Shown: positions 31,571 through 45,286, numbered from the stretch's first letter. The stretch is 64,000 nucleotides of DNA from Blastomussa wellsi (GCA_947652115.1 OX393572.1:1807102-1871101), one strand, 5' to 3'. Notes: a model not told the origin generated them from the letters alone. A program made the numbers and translations.

Positions 31571-33115
31571 GTTTCCTTTACTGTTTAATAGGTTTTGCTT
31601 TTCATTTAACACACCCGGTTCTGGCAGAAATACCCAACTAATACTCCACGAATGTGCATTGGATTTGAGATGGCAGATTGATGATGAGGCGATTGATTAT
31701 TGAAAAACAACCACGAAGTTTCAGTAAATCTTGCTAATTTTATTTCGCCGACCATAATTTTGGCCCAGGGTGGGGGTGGGGTGTTTACTCCCATATATGG
31801 GCTATATAGGTATGTGTCGCGGTATAGGGTGTGGTTTTTCGAGGTTCCCGTTCCTTAAGGGGGGATTCTACCTGAATTTCAATGAAATTTTGAGAGGTTT
31901 AGAGATTGTATAAAAGGAAGAAAATTTTGAAACACCCTTCTTTTGGCGGTGTGATCCTTAGATAGGGTACCTGAATTGTATTATTTGGCCATTTTGCAAT
32001 TTGCAGTGCATAAACAACTCGCTAAACGAAAAGGAAACAGTCTGTCAACCTGAAAACGTTACGGGAAAGGATGTCATTTTTCGGGTTTGGTCCTTAAATA
32101 GGGTATCCTCTTATTAATTTAAAAGTCCCAAGAATAAAAAACGTCACAACTTCCGCTTCCAATAACCTGGCCATATGTTGGCTGTCTGGGCATTACGCAT
32201 TAAGCATTCGCCAGTCTCTCAAATTGTGCCGGTACGTGTTCCTGTCATATGTTTGTCCTGGGGAAGAGGGGGGTACTCTCATATATGGGCTATATGGGTA
32301 TGTGCCGCGGGATAGGGTATGCTTTCTTTATTGTTAACAAGGGTCAGGGTTTAAGAACCTACGCGGCACACACCTATCCGAAATTTAGGGATGTTGGTTT
32401 TCTAGGCATTCCGAATCTTTCAAAGGCTTTAAGCATTCGGCAGTCACTCTATTGTATCGGTGAGGGTATCCTCTTATTAATTTAAAAGTCCAAAGAATAA
32501 AAAACGTCACAACTTCCGCTTCCAATAACCTGGCCATATGTTGGCTGTCTGGGCATTACGAATCTTTTAAAGGTGGGAGGGGGGGTGTTCACGTCAGAGC
32601 GTCAATGTTTTCTTGCATAGGACGCTTAACATTTTTTTTTCACAGATACGATCACACCTATCAGTGGTGAGGGGGTCTATGGTTGTTTAAGTCACTGCAG
32701 TTCTTATTCGTAAATCTGTTTAGAATAGTATTTTTTTCTTGGTAAAAGAGAGCCCGAGTGACACCCGGGTTAGTCTCAGTGGAATTTTAATTCAAAGTTT
32801 CTGTCGTGCATTCTTGTCCCTGTACTGAATGCTCCCTCCCCCCAGGGATATTATATCTGCCTTACCAGTAGGTAAACAACGGCATTATGTTGCAACCACC
32901 TGCTGAACTAACCAACAGTTTGCCCACGGAAGATAAAAATCCTATTCTCAGAAAGTAGGACAACTCAGTTTTGCAAGGAGAGCCAACAAAAATCAGCCGC
33001 GTCGGAGGTAGGTAAAACAGTTTTCGAGTGCGGATGGTTTTGAACATATCTAATGGGCTCAAGTTGCGAGAAAGTAAAACCAGAGGTTCTTAGCAACCGA
33101 AAACAGACCTCGGAT

Positions 33116-33156
33116 CCCGCTGAGATAGAGGAGTTTTACTCCTCTATCTCAGCGGG
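33116..33156. repeat. Perfect hairpin, 18-base arms and 5-base loop (X1)
   Basis: cccgctgagatagaggag, loop tttta, ctcctctatctcagcggg. Found also at 35742-35782, 38533-38573 and 55559-55599 with up to one mismatch. At 16849 only the right arm exists, so the left arm arose or was lost at a junction. Confidence 0.9.
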
Positions 33157-33317
33157 AAGCACACCAGCTTACAGCAGTCCATTGTAACACTATCCCTGCC
33201 TATGGTCATTTCTGTTTTACTGTATGTTCAACTTTATCGCAAATGTGTCATAATCCTGAGGCGTGAAAGTTCATTTTGCGTGTGCTTCTAATTAAAAATT
33301 CTATTTTTGTCTTCGAA

Positions 33318-33455
33318 GTGCTAAGAGAACCTCAAGACATTTTGCTACGGCCTAGTAATTCCCTGGATGTGGAAATTACTATTTATGGTAATTCCTTTGT
33401 AGTTTTGGCGTACGAGAGATATATTCTGGAGTCGTTTCTGAGTAGTTTGTCGTAA
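33318..33455 (+). other. Small conserved frame (X1)
   Basis: Same 45-codon frame as at 17028 with D in place of G (VLREPQDILLRPSNS) and LES in place of LEW. Not recognised. Confidence 0.3.
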
Positions 33456-35938
33456 CGGAGACTGGTTCTTTTAGTCTCTATGTAGACGGGGATATCACAT
33501 ATTTAATTTGGCGCTATATTTTCGACTTTCAGTATAGGACGCAGCTGCAGCTATTATTATTCCCAAGACGTAAATACCGTAAAAAATTACAGTCGAAAGC
33601 TAGATGGATTTGTACGTTCTACGTGTGTTGTTCTAAGGGTGTGTATTTCTTTGGAGAATAAAGCTGAACACTATATTACTGTTTCTATTACAGTAATTGT
33701 ATTATTTGGCACTTTGGAGAATGAAGCTCGATCGCTATATTAAAAATAATCGCAGAACGATAACAAAAACCAAAATTCTCCTGACTTCCGGGATCTGTTA
33801 ACTTTTTGCTTGCAAGAACAGTTAAAGATGGAATTGCTACATAGGAATTTAGCCGTTTTAATTTTTTTGAAACGCAAGTATGAATTCGTGAAAAAGTGAT
33901 AAAAACAGTACGGGATAATGATACGCTGAACTTCGTAAGTAAGACGAATAGATGTAAAACTTTTCATTCAAAGGAAATTCACCAAAGTGTCGTTATGCGT
34001 GAACATGGACTTTTCTGATCTGCCACGCGCCATGCGAGAACTTACAAGTATCCACTCCTTTGTAGTGTGCGTGTGTGGTGCATGGGGTATGATCTATTGG
34101 CTGTAGTTCAATTGGAACTTGCCGTCGTGTGAATATATGTTTGAAACTAAATCAAGCCGTCACATCACATCACAGGTTTTCATTTCGATCGCGCAACGAG
34201 AAATGTTTTAGTTCACCTGTCTAAACACCGCTAACTGAAGTACCCCTCAATGTTCTCAATTCCCCAGGCTTGTTGATATAATAAGTCAACCTTGAACAGA
34301 ACTGTATGCTCGAAACTTCCACTTCCAAAGTTCTTAAGATAGAATCTTTCAAACTGTTTTTTTAGTTTTACCGCGTTTCTTCCTTGCCTTGACAATGGAA
34401 TTGAGGAGAGGTCTTGTTATAAAAAAACAGCGATAAATAAAATCCAGGTTTGTGGCCAAAAGCGGTCATTCGAATAGCCGTTATGGGGGGATATTAAGGC
34501 GATAATAATATACGGTGGCACATCAGTACTAGAGAGCCATCTTCCAAGTTTCCTTTACTGTTTAATAGGTTTTGCTTTTCATTTAACACACCCGGTTCTG
34601 GCAGAAATACCCAACTAATACTCCACGAATGCGCATTGGATTTGAGATGGCAGATTGATGATGAGGCGATTGATTATTGAAAAACAACCACGAAGTTTCA
34701 GTAAATCTTGTTAATTTTATTTCGCCCACCATAATTTTGGCCCAGGGTGGGGGTGGGGTGTTTACTCCCATATATGGGCTATATAGGTATGTGTCGCGGT
34801 ATAGGGTGTGGTTTTTCGAGGTTCCCGTTCCTTAAGGGGGGATTCTACCTGAATTTCAATGAAATTTTGAGAGGTTTAGAGATTGTATAAAAGGAAGAAA
34901 ATTTTGAAACACCCTTCTTTTGGCGGTGTGATCCTTAGATAGGGTACCTGAATTGTATTATTTGGCCATTTTGCAATTTGCAGTGCATAAACAACTCGCT
35001 AAACGAAAAGGAAACAGTCTGTCAACCTGAAAACGTTACGGGAAAGGATGTCATTTTTCGGGTTTGGTCCTTAAATAGGGTATCCTCTTATTAATTTAAA
35101 AGTCCCAAGAATAAAAAACGTCACAACTTCCGCTTCCAATAACCTGGCCATATGTTGGCTGTCTGGGCATTACGAATCTTTTAAAGGTGGGGGGGAAGGG
35201 GGGGGGGGGGGGTGTTCACGACAGAGCGCCAATGTTTTCTTGCATAGGACGCTTAACATTTTTTTTCACAGATACGATCACACCTATCAGTGGTGAGGGG
35301 GTCTATGGTTGTTTAAGTCACTGCAGTTCTTACTCGTAAATCTGTTTAGAATAGTATTTTTTTCTTGGTAAAAGAGAGCTCGAGTGACACACGGGTTAGT
35401 CTCAGTGGAATTTTAATTCAAAGTTTCTGTCGTGCATTCTTGTCCCTGTTCTGAAAGCTCCCTCCCCCCAGGGATATTATATCTGCCTTACCATTAGGTA
35501 AACAACGGCATTATGTTGCAACCACCTGCTGAACTAACCAACAGTTTGCCCACGGAAGATAAAAATCCTATTCTCAGAAAGTAGGACAACTCAGTTTTGC
35601 AAGGAGAGCCAACAAAAATCAGCCGCGTCGGAGGTAGGTGAAACAGTTTTCGAGTGCGGATGGTTTTGAACATATCTAATGGGCTCAAGTTGCGAGAAAG
35701 TAAAACCAGAGGTTCTTAGCAACCGAAAACAGACCTCGGATCCCGCTGAGATAGAGGAGTTTTACTCCTCTATCTCAGAGGGAAGCACAACAGCTTACAG
35801 CATTCCATTGTAACACTATCCCTGCCTATGGTCATTTCTGTTCCACTGTATGTGTCAACTTAAATGTGTCATAATCCTGAGGCGTGAAAGTTCATTTTGC
35901 GTGTGCTTCTAATTAAAAATTCTATTTTTGTCTTCAAA

Positions 35939-36076
35939 GTGCTTAGAGAACCTCAAGACATTTTGGTGCGGCCTAGTAATTCCCTGGATGTGGAAATTAC
36001 TATTTATGGTAATTCCTTTGTAGTTCTGGCGTACGAGAGATATATTTTGGAGTCGTTTCTGAGTAGTTTGTCGTAA
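35939..36076 (+). other. Small conserved frame (X2)
   Basis: Same frame as 17028 and 33318 (VLREPQDILVRPSNS), again open to the shared stop; two of the differences from the other copies are silent. Confidence 0.3.
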
Positions 36077-36892
36077 CGGAGACTGGTTCTTTTAGTCTCT
36101 ATGTAGACGGGGATATCACATATTTAATTTGGCGCTATATTTTCGACTTTCAGTATAGGACGCAGCTGCAGCTATTATTATTCCCAAGACGTAAATACCG
36201 TAAAAAAATTACAGTCGAAAGCTAGATGGATTCGTATCTTCTACGTGTGTTGTTCTAAGGGTGTGTATTTCTTTGGAGAATAAAGCTGAACACTATATTA
36301 CTGTTTCTATTACAGTAACTGTATTATTTGGCACTTTGGAGAATGAAGCTCGATCGCTATATTAAAAATAATCGCAGAACGATAACAAAAACCAAAATTC
36401 GCCTGACTTCCGGGATTTGTTAACTTTTTGCTTGCAAGAACAGTTAAAGATGGAATTGCTACATAGGAATTTAGCCGTTTTAATTTTTTTGAAACGCAAA
36501 TATGAATTCGTGAAAAAGTGATAAAAACAGTACGGGATAATGATACGCTGAACTTCGTAAGTAAGACGAATAGATGTAAAACTTTTCATTCAAAAGAAAT
36601 TCACCAAAGTGTCGTTATGCGTAAACATGGACTTTTCTGATCTTTCACGCGCCATGCGAGAACTTACAAGTATCCACTTCTTTGTAGTGTGCGTGTGTGG
36701 TGCATGGGGTATGATCTGTTGGCTGTAGTTCAATTGGAACTTGCCGTCGTGTGAATATATGTTTGAAACTAAATCAAGCCGTCACATCACATCACAAGTT
36801 TTCATTTCGATCGCGCCACGAGAAATGTTTTAGTTCACCTGTCTAACTGAAGTACCCCTCAGTGTTCTCAATTCCCCAGGCTGTTGATATAT

Positions 36893-37115
36893 TCGTGTTT
36901 CTGATAATGTAAATATTTTTAAATCTAGAGTTAAGAAATGTTTTAGTGACTTGTGAGTAATTTTTATATTTCTGTATTTTCTGAATCTATTATTTTGTTG
37001 TTTATATATATATATAGTTTAGGTGATCTGTTTTGATATGGGGTCTAGGACTCCTTTACGAGTCATCCTTTGGTTTTTAATCCATAAATTGTAATAAATA
37101 AATAAATAAATAAAG
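36893..37115 (+). mobile_element. 5'-truncated LINE 3' end with AAAT tail
   Basis: Present only in X2. It ends in five aaat repeats after atccataaattgtaat, and the body contains tctaggactcctttacgagt. A microsatellite-like tail on a 5'-truncated insert is typical of CR1/L2-like LINEs. X1 has 17 other bases at this place, so a small deletion came with the insertion. Confidence 0.65.
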
Positions 37116-37364
37116 AACTGTATGCTCGAAACTTCCACTTCCAAAGTTCTTAAGATAGAATCTTTCAAACTGTTTTTTTTTAGTTTTACCGCGTTTCTTC
37201 TTTGCCTTGACAATGGAATTGAGGAGAGGTCTTGTTGTAAAAAACAGTGATAAATAAAATCCAGGTTTATGGCCAAAAGCAGTCATTCGAATAGCCGTTA
37301 TGGGGGGATATTAAGGCGATAATAATATACGGTGGCACATCAGTACTAGAGAGCCATCTTCCAA

Positions 37365-39078
37365 GTTTCCTTTACTGTTTAATAGGTTTTGCTTTTCATT
37401 TAACACACCCGGTTCTGGCAGAAATACCCAACTAATACTCCACGAATGCGCATTGGATTTGAGATGGCAGATTGATGATGAGGCGATTGATTATTGAAAA
37501 ACAACCACGAAGTTTCAGTAAATCTTGCTAATTTTATTTCGCCGACCATAATTTTGGCCCAGGGTGGGGGTGGGGTGTTTACTCCCATATATGGGCTATA
37601 TATGTATGTGTCGCGGTATAGGGTGTGGTTTTTCGAGGTTCCCGTTCCTTAAGGGGGGATTCTACCTGAATTTCAATGAAATTTTGAGAGGTTTAGAGAT
37701 TGTATAAAAGGAAGAAAATTTTGAAACACCCTTCTTTTGGCGGTGTGATCCTTAGATAGGGTACCTGGATTGCATTATTTGGCCATTTAGCAATTTGCAG
37801 TGCATAAACAACTCGCTAAACGAAAAGGAAACAGTCTGTCAACCTGAAAACGTTACGGGAAAGGATGTCATTTTTTGGGTTTGGTCCTTAAATAGGGTAT
37901 CCTCTTATTAATTTAAAAGTCACAACTTCTGCTTCCAATAACCTGGCCATATGTTGGCTGTTTGGGCATTACGAATCTTTTAAAGGTGGGGGGGGGGGGG
38001 GTGTTCACGACAGAGCGCCAATGTTTTCTTGCATAGGACGCTTAACATTTTTTTTCACAGATACGATCACACCTATCAGTGGTGAGGGGGTCTATGGTTG
38101 TTTAAGTCACTGCAGTTCTTACTCGTAAATCTGTTTAGAATAGTATTTTTTTTTTCTTGGTAAAAGAGAGCTCGAGTGACACTCGGGTTAGTCTCAGTGG
38201 AATTTTAATTCAAAGTTTCTGTCGTGCATTCTTGTCCCTGTACTGAAAGCTCCCTCCCCCCATGGAAATTATATCTGCCTTACCAGTAGGTAAACAACGG
38301 CATTATGTTGCAACCACCTGCTGAACTAACCAACAGTTTGCCCACGGAAGATAAAATCCTATTCTCAGAAATTAGGACAACTCAGTTTTGCAAGGAGAGC
38401 CAACAAAAATCAGCCGCGTCGGAGGTAGGTGAAACAGTTTTCGAGTGCGGATGGTTTTGAACAGATCTAATGGGCTCAAGTTGCGAGAAAGTAAAACCAG
38501 AGGTTCTTAGCAACCGAAAACAGAACTCGGATCCCGCTGAGATAGAGGAGTTTTACTCCTCTATCTCAGCGGGAAGCACACCAGCTTACAGCATTCCATT
38601 GTAACACTATCCCTGCCTATGGTCATTTCTGTTCCACTGTATGTGTCAACTTAAATGTGTCATAATCCTGAGGCGTGAAAGTTCATTTTGCGTGTGCTTC
38701 TAATTCTATTTTTGTCTTCAAAGTGCTAAGAGAACCTCAAGACATTTTGCTGCGGCCTAGTAATTCCCTGGATGTGGAAATTACTATTTATGGTAATTCC
38801 TTTGTAGTTTTGGCGTACGAGAGATATATTTTGGAGTCGTTTCTGAGTAGTTTGTCGTAACGGAGACTGGTTCTTTTAGTCTCTATGTAGACGGGGATAT
38901 CACATATTTCATTTGGCGCTATATTTTCGACTTTCAGTATAGGACGCAGCTGCAGCTATTATTATTCCCAAGACGTAAATACCGTCAAAAATTACAGTCG
39001 AAAGCTAGATGGATTTGTACGTTCTACGTGTGTTGTTCTAAGGGTGTGTGTTTCTTTGGAGAATAAAGCTGAACACTA
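37365..39078. repeat. Tandem unit X3, then transition into unit B
   Basis: Third copy of X. It matches X1 and X2 up to about 39078 (gctgaacactat); then, instead of the X tail, it continues with the sequence of 17385 onward. X3 is therefore the bridge into the left flank of unit B. The small frame is at 38723-38860. Confidence 0.8.
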
Positions 39079-41017
39079 TTTTTGCTGGCGAGCGGTAGCG
39101 AGGCAGCACACTATTCTTTTCAATAGGGCAAAAAATCAAAATTTTTTCGGATGTAAGACTCGAAGCCTGCGCAGTAGACTATTATCCAGTACCATTTAAA
39201 CGACAATCATGCGCACTTCACATGGCTGTCATATAATCTGGGATCCACGCCTGAGACCACTTTGCACGTGAGAATTTTACGCACGCTGTCAGACGCTTTC
39301 GAGATGCCGTTGACGTTGCCAATTGTTGCCATAAAACATGTAGATGAGCATTTTCTAAATGTCTTCATTTGCTTGTGAATTATTCATCAAGGTCACGAAC
39401 GGTCACGCTCGAATCTCCGTGCAATTTACAATTGCACGGAGATTCGAGACAATGGATAGGTATAATTAGAACCACAAGCGACTAGACGGAAAATAAGCAC
39501 AATGTTTACCAAAGTTGAGGTTACGAATTGACAGCCTTAGAATGTTTCAATGAAGTGTGAACTTCGGGATTATATCAAATATTGATTAATTATCTACCTG
39601 AAGAATAATTTTTAGAAAAATTTATCCACCGCTTTTTAAATAGTGACCATTTTAATAAATATATATAGGGTCAATTTTGACGAAAACGCAAAATAACACT
39701 TCACTACTGTTGATATTCAAGCCAGTGTTTTCGGAAATCGAATAGAACGATTTTGGTAAGATTTTCGCCAAATGTAATTGGATGCTATTCAATTTATTTC
39801 AGACCAAAGTCAACTGACATGAGGCCTGGTGAACAAACGTTCTAATAGCATTAAGGAACTAATACGATTTTGTTGTATTTTAACACCTTAAAACTTCGCC
39901 ATAAAATTTCTCGAAATCGCTCTTATAAAAATTCTTCAAATTTGGCAGACCTCAAGAAAAGTATGTCAGGTCAAAGATCCAGGAAGGATTTTCCAAAGTT
40001 ATCTCTTGGTGACAAGTTATTCGGTCTTGAGTAAAGTGGGGCATGACGTCACTACGTTGCTATGGTAACTCCGATTACGCTGAAACCTATTTCATCTGAA
40101 ACTTTGATCTTTCTCTAGTGCACTTGGAGCAATCGTCACCCAAAAATCCGATCGAGCCACCTTAAGATATCACTTGTCTTAAAATCGCGCTGGGATGCTA
40201 ATTAATAATACAAATCGATGCCCGGCCGACGACATGAAAATATGTTCGCACTAAAATAGAAGACAAATACTCAGCACATGGAAATGATTCCATAAATTGT
40301 GTATTTACCGAAGATACATGTTGCGGGAAAAGCGGCACCAACTCTAAACTGCAGTGTTCTGACCAGCGAGGTGTTTTTTTTAAAGTCATTGCGTTACGCA
40401 CTCATGAAATGATTACATTCTAAATGCGGGTCGAAGTGTTCAAAGCTAGCCGTTTAAAAATTTCCCTTAGCCGTTCAGCCTTTTTCCTCCAGCTCTAACG
40501 CCAGCACTTACTTTCACATTGAAACCCCTACTACTGTTTCTATTACAGTAACTGTATTATTTGGCACTTTGGAGAATGAAGCTCGATCGCTATATTAAAA
40601 ATAATCGGAGAACGATAACAAAAACAAAAATCGCCTGACTTCCGGGATTTGTTAACTTTCTGCTTGCAAGAACAGTTAAAGGACTCCAACCTGGATGAAC
40701 CAGAAAGGATATATAACACTTACCTAAACTTCAATATAATGTGTGATGCAAAAACCTAAATCATGTTATATATCCCAGAAGTACTCAGGCATAGTACTAT
40801 GATGCCAGGACTCCAACCTGGGTGAACCAGAAAGGATATATAACACATGCCTAAACTTCAATATGTGTGATGCAAAACCTAAATCCCAGGAGTATCCATA
40901 GCAACCGGACCGAACGAATATTTGAACTTCCGGTTATCTCTGGCTCGTCATATCAAAACACTGTGATATCGAGTCGAACGAGTGTTTTTCTCTTAAACTC
41001 GAATACAGAACACCCAT
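39079..41017. repeat. Left flank of duplicated unit B
   Basis: Near-identical to 17385-19335. Differences include a deletion near 40136 (about 70 bases of 18395-18462 are missing) and a new hairpin at 39408-39448. The CRE/X-box pair recurs at 40044-40069 and the tandem doublet at 40682-40890. No gene seen. Confidence 0.85.
39408..39448. repeat. New perfect hairpin in unit B, 18-base arms and 5-base loop
   Basis: ctcgaatctccgtgcaat, loop ttaca, attgcacggagattcgag. Unit A has only the left arm (17716-17733), so the right arm was copied in inverted orientation after duplication. Confidence 0.9.
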
Positions 41018-42236
41018 GCAGTTCTCCCTTTCAAATACTGCAAAAACCTGATGAGACAATTTAATTTTCATTTAGAACTTCAAAACAGGATCTTTTGGCT
41101 CTTCTGTCCCAAGTTTATTTTTACATCTAAAAGGTTTTTTACCTAAAAATTTTTGAGTAGCAAGCATAAAATGTTTCAACCTATACCACTTAAAGTACCC
41201 TTTAAACAAAGTTCGAAAAACCTTACGTTTCTTTATTTTCTGTGTGGGAAGACTTCATTTTAGCCGACACTTCAAATCCACCAAGTAGAACTTCCTGTTT
41301 AATTTCGACCGGTGGGAAGGCACTCAAGAACATGAAATTTATAGTCTGAATACTTTTTTCCAATTATATGCCACAAAAAGGAATAGTTTTATTTTGCTTC
41401 AGAACTTGAAAATAAAATATTTAAAATATTTTTCCATAATAATGTGCCTTATTGTTGCTTAATTACATGAGTTACCGATTGCCAGTCTATCACGAAATTA
41501 AAGATTATCGCAAAAATCCTCAATGAAAAAGTGAAAAAAATCCTAGTGAAAACCAATACATAAAGCGTAATTCTAGCTTACATGATCACGACCTCTTCCT
41601 CCGAATCATACAACAGATCAATATAATTAATAAAGACACTGTCGAGTCTAATCCATGGCACATAATTTTCGAAATATTTATTGTAGTGGTAAAAAAAATT
41701 ATAGAACATGCAGTTCTGTCAAGATTACTGGCAGAATTAGAATGTTCTGAGTTTTAATTTGATTGAGTCGGAGTTGTCCCGAACAAAATTGAACTTTAGC
41801 TTTATATATAAATTTTTCTCTCTAATTAATTTCACGATGTTTTGGAAATCGCGCAATTAAAATGTCGCGAAATTTTCTTCTAATAAGGCATTTCATTTTG
41901 ACATGACACACGAACCAAGTAGGTCTTCATGTTTAGTTTTGACATGCATGTGGGAAGGTCGAAGCAGTCAGACCGGTTTTGCTGTGTAGAGTGAAATAAG
42001 CGCAAGCATAAGCATAGAAGATAGGTTTGAGCCCTCAACCGTTTAGAGCATTCTCTTTTTTCACAGGGACAGTCATGGTTTGCCTCAGAACTTCTTCAGG
42101 CCGAAATTTCTAGGCATTCTAATCAATATATAAAAGAGAACCTCTAACAATTCAGTAACGGATGTGAAAGCGTGATAAAAACGTATGTTAAACAAATTTA
42201 CAGATGTCCCATTTTTAATGGCGTGGCTAACTTTAA
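41018..42236. repeat. Segment shared only by units B and C
   Basis: 1.2 kb placed between cacccat and ttaaaatagcacg, absent from unit A at 19336. The part from 41158 (tagcaagcataaaatg) recurs at 55611-56704. AT-rich, with no recognised gene or terminal repeats. Confidence 0.75.
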
Positions 42237-42254
42237 TTTAAAATAGCACGCATC

Positions 42255-42267
42255 ATTTGCATATAAA
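42255..42267 (+). promoter_or_regulatory. Octamer plus TATA box upstream of gene B
   Basis: ATTTGCAT (42255-42262) overlapping TATAAA (42262-42267), 395 bases before the ATG, as in A and C. Confidence 0.35.
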
Positions 42268-42661
42268 TTTCAACGACAATGAATTATTTTCCGATCGACG
42301 ACTGTTGAATCTTTTCTCAACGACAGTACGAGGAATACTTTATCCATTGACGTATCGAAAATTGGGGGCTTTCTCTCTAGATTAATTATTAATATACGAA
42401 TTTCTCTACCCTCCCAACAACAATAGAGATATTTTATTAAAAACGTTTGCACTGCTGAATTACTTTCAAATGTAAACGGCTTGTTTTTTCTGTAGAGTTG
42501 ATCTAAAGCCAAGTAGTCAGCTTCAAAAATGTCTCCGGGTTCCCCTGTGATTAAAAAATATCGACCGTTTAACTGCGAACTCCTGTTCAAAATTTTCTAC
42601 TGCACACACAAATCATTTTTAATGTCTTTACCATAGGGATTATTTTGCCAACGAGTCCGAA

Positions 42662-45241
42662 ATGACTTTTCCAAAGAGGCTCCTTTGTGTGACCGTTGTG
42701 CTTGTCATGTTCAGTGTGTTTTGCCAAGTGAAGGCACAGCAATGCAGCAACAAAGGAGGCGAAAATTCCCAGCTTGGCGTGATGCTACGCCGACATATCT
42801 TCAAACGCATCGCGGGCCCAGTACTCGGTTTTGTCTGCCTTCAGGAGTGCAATATGGATGTGAGATGCCAAAGTTTTAACTTCGTCATTTCCAAAGAGAT
42901 GTGCGAATTGAACAACCGCACCAAGGAAGCGAGACCTGAGGATTTTGTTCCTAACGCGGACAGATATTACTTCGGACGATATCAGGGCAGAGGTAACTAA
43001 TCGCCTTTATATTTCTTGTCCAATTTAGGAAAATAAATATCATTCTCGTTGACGTGGATCACCGAATAAGAATCATAGAAGGACAAAGGGCATGTGCAAT
43101 ACCGATAGAAATCTTTGGAGGCTCTCGGGTGACTTTCGGAACCCTTCGTACGTCTTCGTGTTTTCGTACATGAGAAATCGTAGGAAAACTTTCTTCGGAA
43201 ATGTTGTAAGTCATAACAGGTTAACTTTGAAATCTTTGTAGGTCATCACGAATAAACTTCCAGAATTTTTGGACTAAACCAATAAGAAAACTTTACAGTT
43301 TTACTCTCGTCTTCATAGAAGTTTTCTTTTTCAGTGCCCCTCGGTTCCATTCCTGAGCTACCCGCAGAAACATGCAGTGAAATCAAGAGAAGTGAAGGTG
43401 GACATGTAGTTAGTGCCAAATACTGGTTTGATTCCATTGTACCCGACAAGGTTGTACTTGCTCGTTGCAACATGGAAACCGAAGGTGACGTTTACAATGA
43501 ACATGCTGTTCTTACTTACATCAGCACCCAGATAATGCAAATGTGTCAAACTATGTTACAAAAATACCTACAAATTGACGGAAGGGATTCTCCAATAGCA
43601 GAAAAAAATGATGTTGGATATTGGGGAAGATTGAAACTGACGGATTGTGAACAAAGATATTTAAATTTGCTAAAAGAACTAATATAACCAATTGTACAAC
43701 AAATTTGCAAATCCTGATGTAAAAATGTTTTTATTGAGTTTTACGGAATTAATCAAGTGATATTTTTTTAGATCGGCGTCAAGGAAGCAAAAAAAAAGTA
43801 GCAGAAATTTTAATCAGGAGTGCCTTTAGCTGATTGTTCTTCCCTTTACCTTATTGTTCTTTAAACAATTGCAAATCCAGGAAGAAATATTTTATTCTCG
43901 TTTCTTCAGACGTGGATGAATGCAGTTCCTCAACCCCAGTGTGTAACGTCACTGCCACGTGTAAGAATACTATTGGTTCTTATCGCTGTTTCTGCACCAA
44001 ATCTGGATTTCAGCTTGATGGAAAAGGATGCATTGGTAAGTAACGACACTTTTCGTGAACTGGGCGGAATATTAACTCGAAGTTGCAAATAAAACGGTTC
44101 CCAAAATCACGGTTGTTAACAATCTCGAAAATAACGACCTCATATGTAGCATCAGAAATACAACTCCGGAGGCGCAACGTATTGCTCTCAGATTTTGCGG
44201 AAACATATTTTTTCACTTCACACTTGGCAGACTATGCAAGGGAAAAAGGGAACTGCTTGTAGTCGTGCAGCAATATCGTACACTTGTTTTCAATAAGCTC
44301 CTTTTTCTTGATTTCTTACACAACAGTTTATTCAAACCATCTGAGACAAGAATTTATTTTTTCCAGATATCGATGAATGTGCCAAGGGATCACATGATTG
44401 TGACGTCAATGCCTACTGTAACAATACCGCCGGATCCTACACATGCACGTGCAAGGAAAAATATGTCGGAAACGGCAAAAACTGCACAATTCATGATGAT
44501 CGTAAGTTTTATACCTATAACACATGTTATTACTCCCCTTTTCAAATGAAGCAAATTACGAAGCCTGTAGAGCTGTGAACTATCTCTACAACTGATGGGC
44601 TAGTGATCCGCAGTCGAAAGAATTACAGCTGAATGTGTACTTTAAAAATCTAAAATCTATCTGCAAGGAAAGCATGTTGAAAGATTTCTGTTAAATTTTT
44701 ACACCGAATCATTTTGACCAAAAAAGAGTTATGTTTCTGCGGTATAGAAAGCAACCGTCATGTGTGTACTGTAAGGACGAAGTAATTAAATGGTTTAACA
44801 AAGAAAATGACACCCTACTAAAACTGAATTGCCCTTTGGGCAAGCACTTATTATTTTTAGATGTTATGCTGCGATATTATTGTAATACACTGCTGTAATT
44901 ACCTTTATAACTGTCCAATAGATCAATACTGTGTACTGCGGTGTTGTGTTGTTGATGAAATAAATATGAAAAAATCTTAGGGCCTTTCGACAGATTCAAA
45001 AGATGGCGTGCGTGGGCTGGGATTGTTTCCATCCACTCATTTTTTTTACCACGTATAAAAAGAAACCTGACTATACGGTCATTTTCTGACTTGAAGTATT
45101 TCACTTATGACGTCATAACTGTACATGTTTGTGAAGGCAATAGAGAAGGGGCATTAAAAAATTGAACTACCATAGCTGGAAATGCTTACCAGAACTTGAA
45201 CGGCGAACCTGAAGTTACTAAACCTTATCATAATTGAATAG

Positions 45242-45286
<45 letters not shown>

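Larger units (their letters stand above)
31571..34547. repeat. Tandem unit X1 (2977 bases)
   Basis: It begins gtttcctttactgtttaata and is repeated head-to-tail by X2 and X3. Contents in order: a left part with the coral-type motif actcccatatatgggctata, in X1 with an extra partial copy (about 32260-32550); a perfect hairpin at 33116-33156; a right part with a small frame (33318-33455) and AATAAA; then a segment also found at 18853-19002. No recognised gene. Confidence 0.85.
34548..37364. repeat. Tandem unit X2 (2817 bases)
   Basis: Second head-to-tail copy of X. It lacks the extra partial copy seen in X1, has a longer poly-G tract near 35190-35212, and carries a LINE tail insertion at 36893-37115. 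Confidence 0.85.

Noticed and set aside
32862..33062. 66-codon minus-strand frame repeated in the X units
   Set aside because: Repeated only because the unit is duplicated; broken by a deletion in X3 near 38355.
34583..34771. 62-codon minus-strand frame beginning MGVNTPPPPWAK in all X units
   Set aside because: Runs through the tandem-repeat motif actcccatatatgggc and simple G-rich sequence; no domain; copy number reflects the repeat.
42270..42590. 106-codon minus-strand frame just upstream of gene B (also 56740-57063)
   Set aside because: No domain, broken by indels in unit A, and it lies in the probable 5' leader of the array genes; changes do not follow codon constraint.
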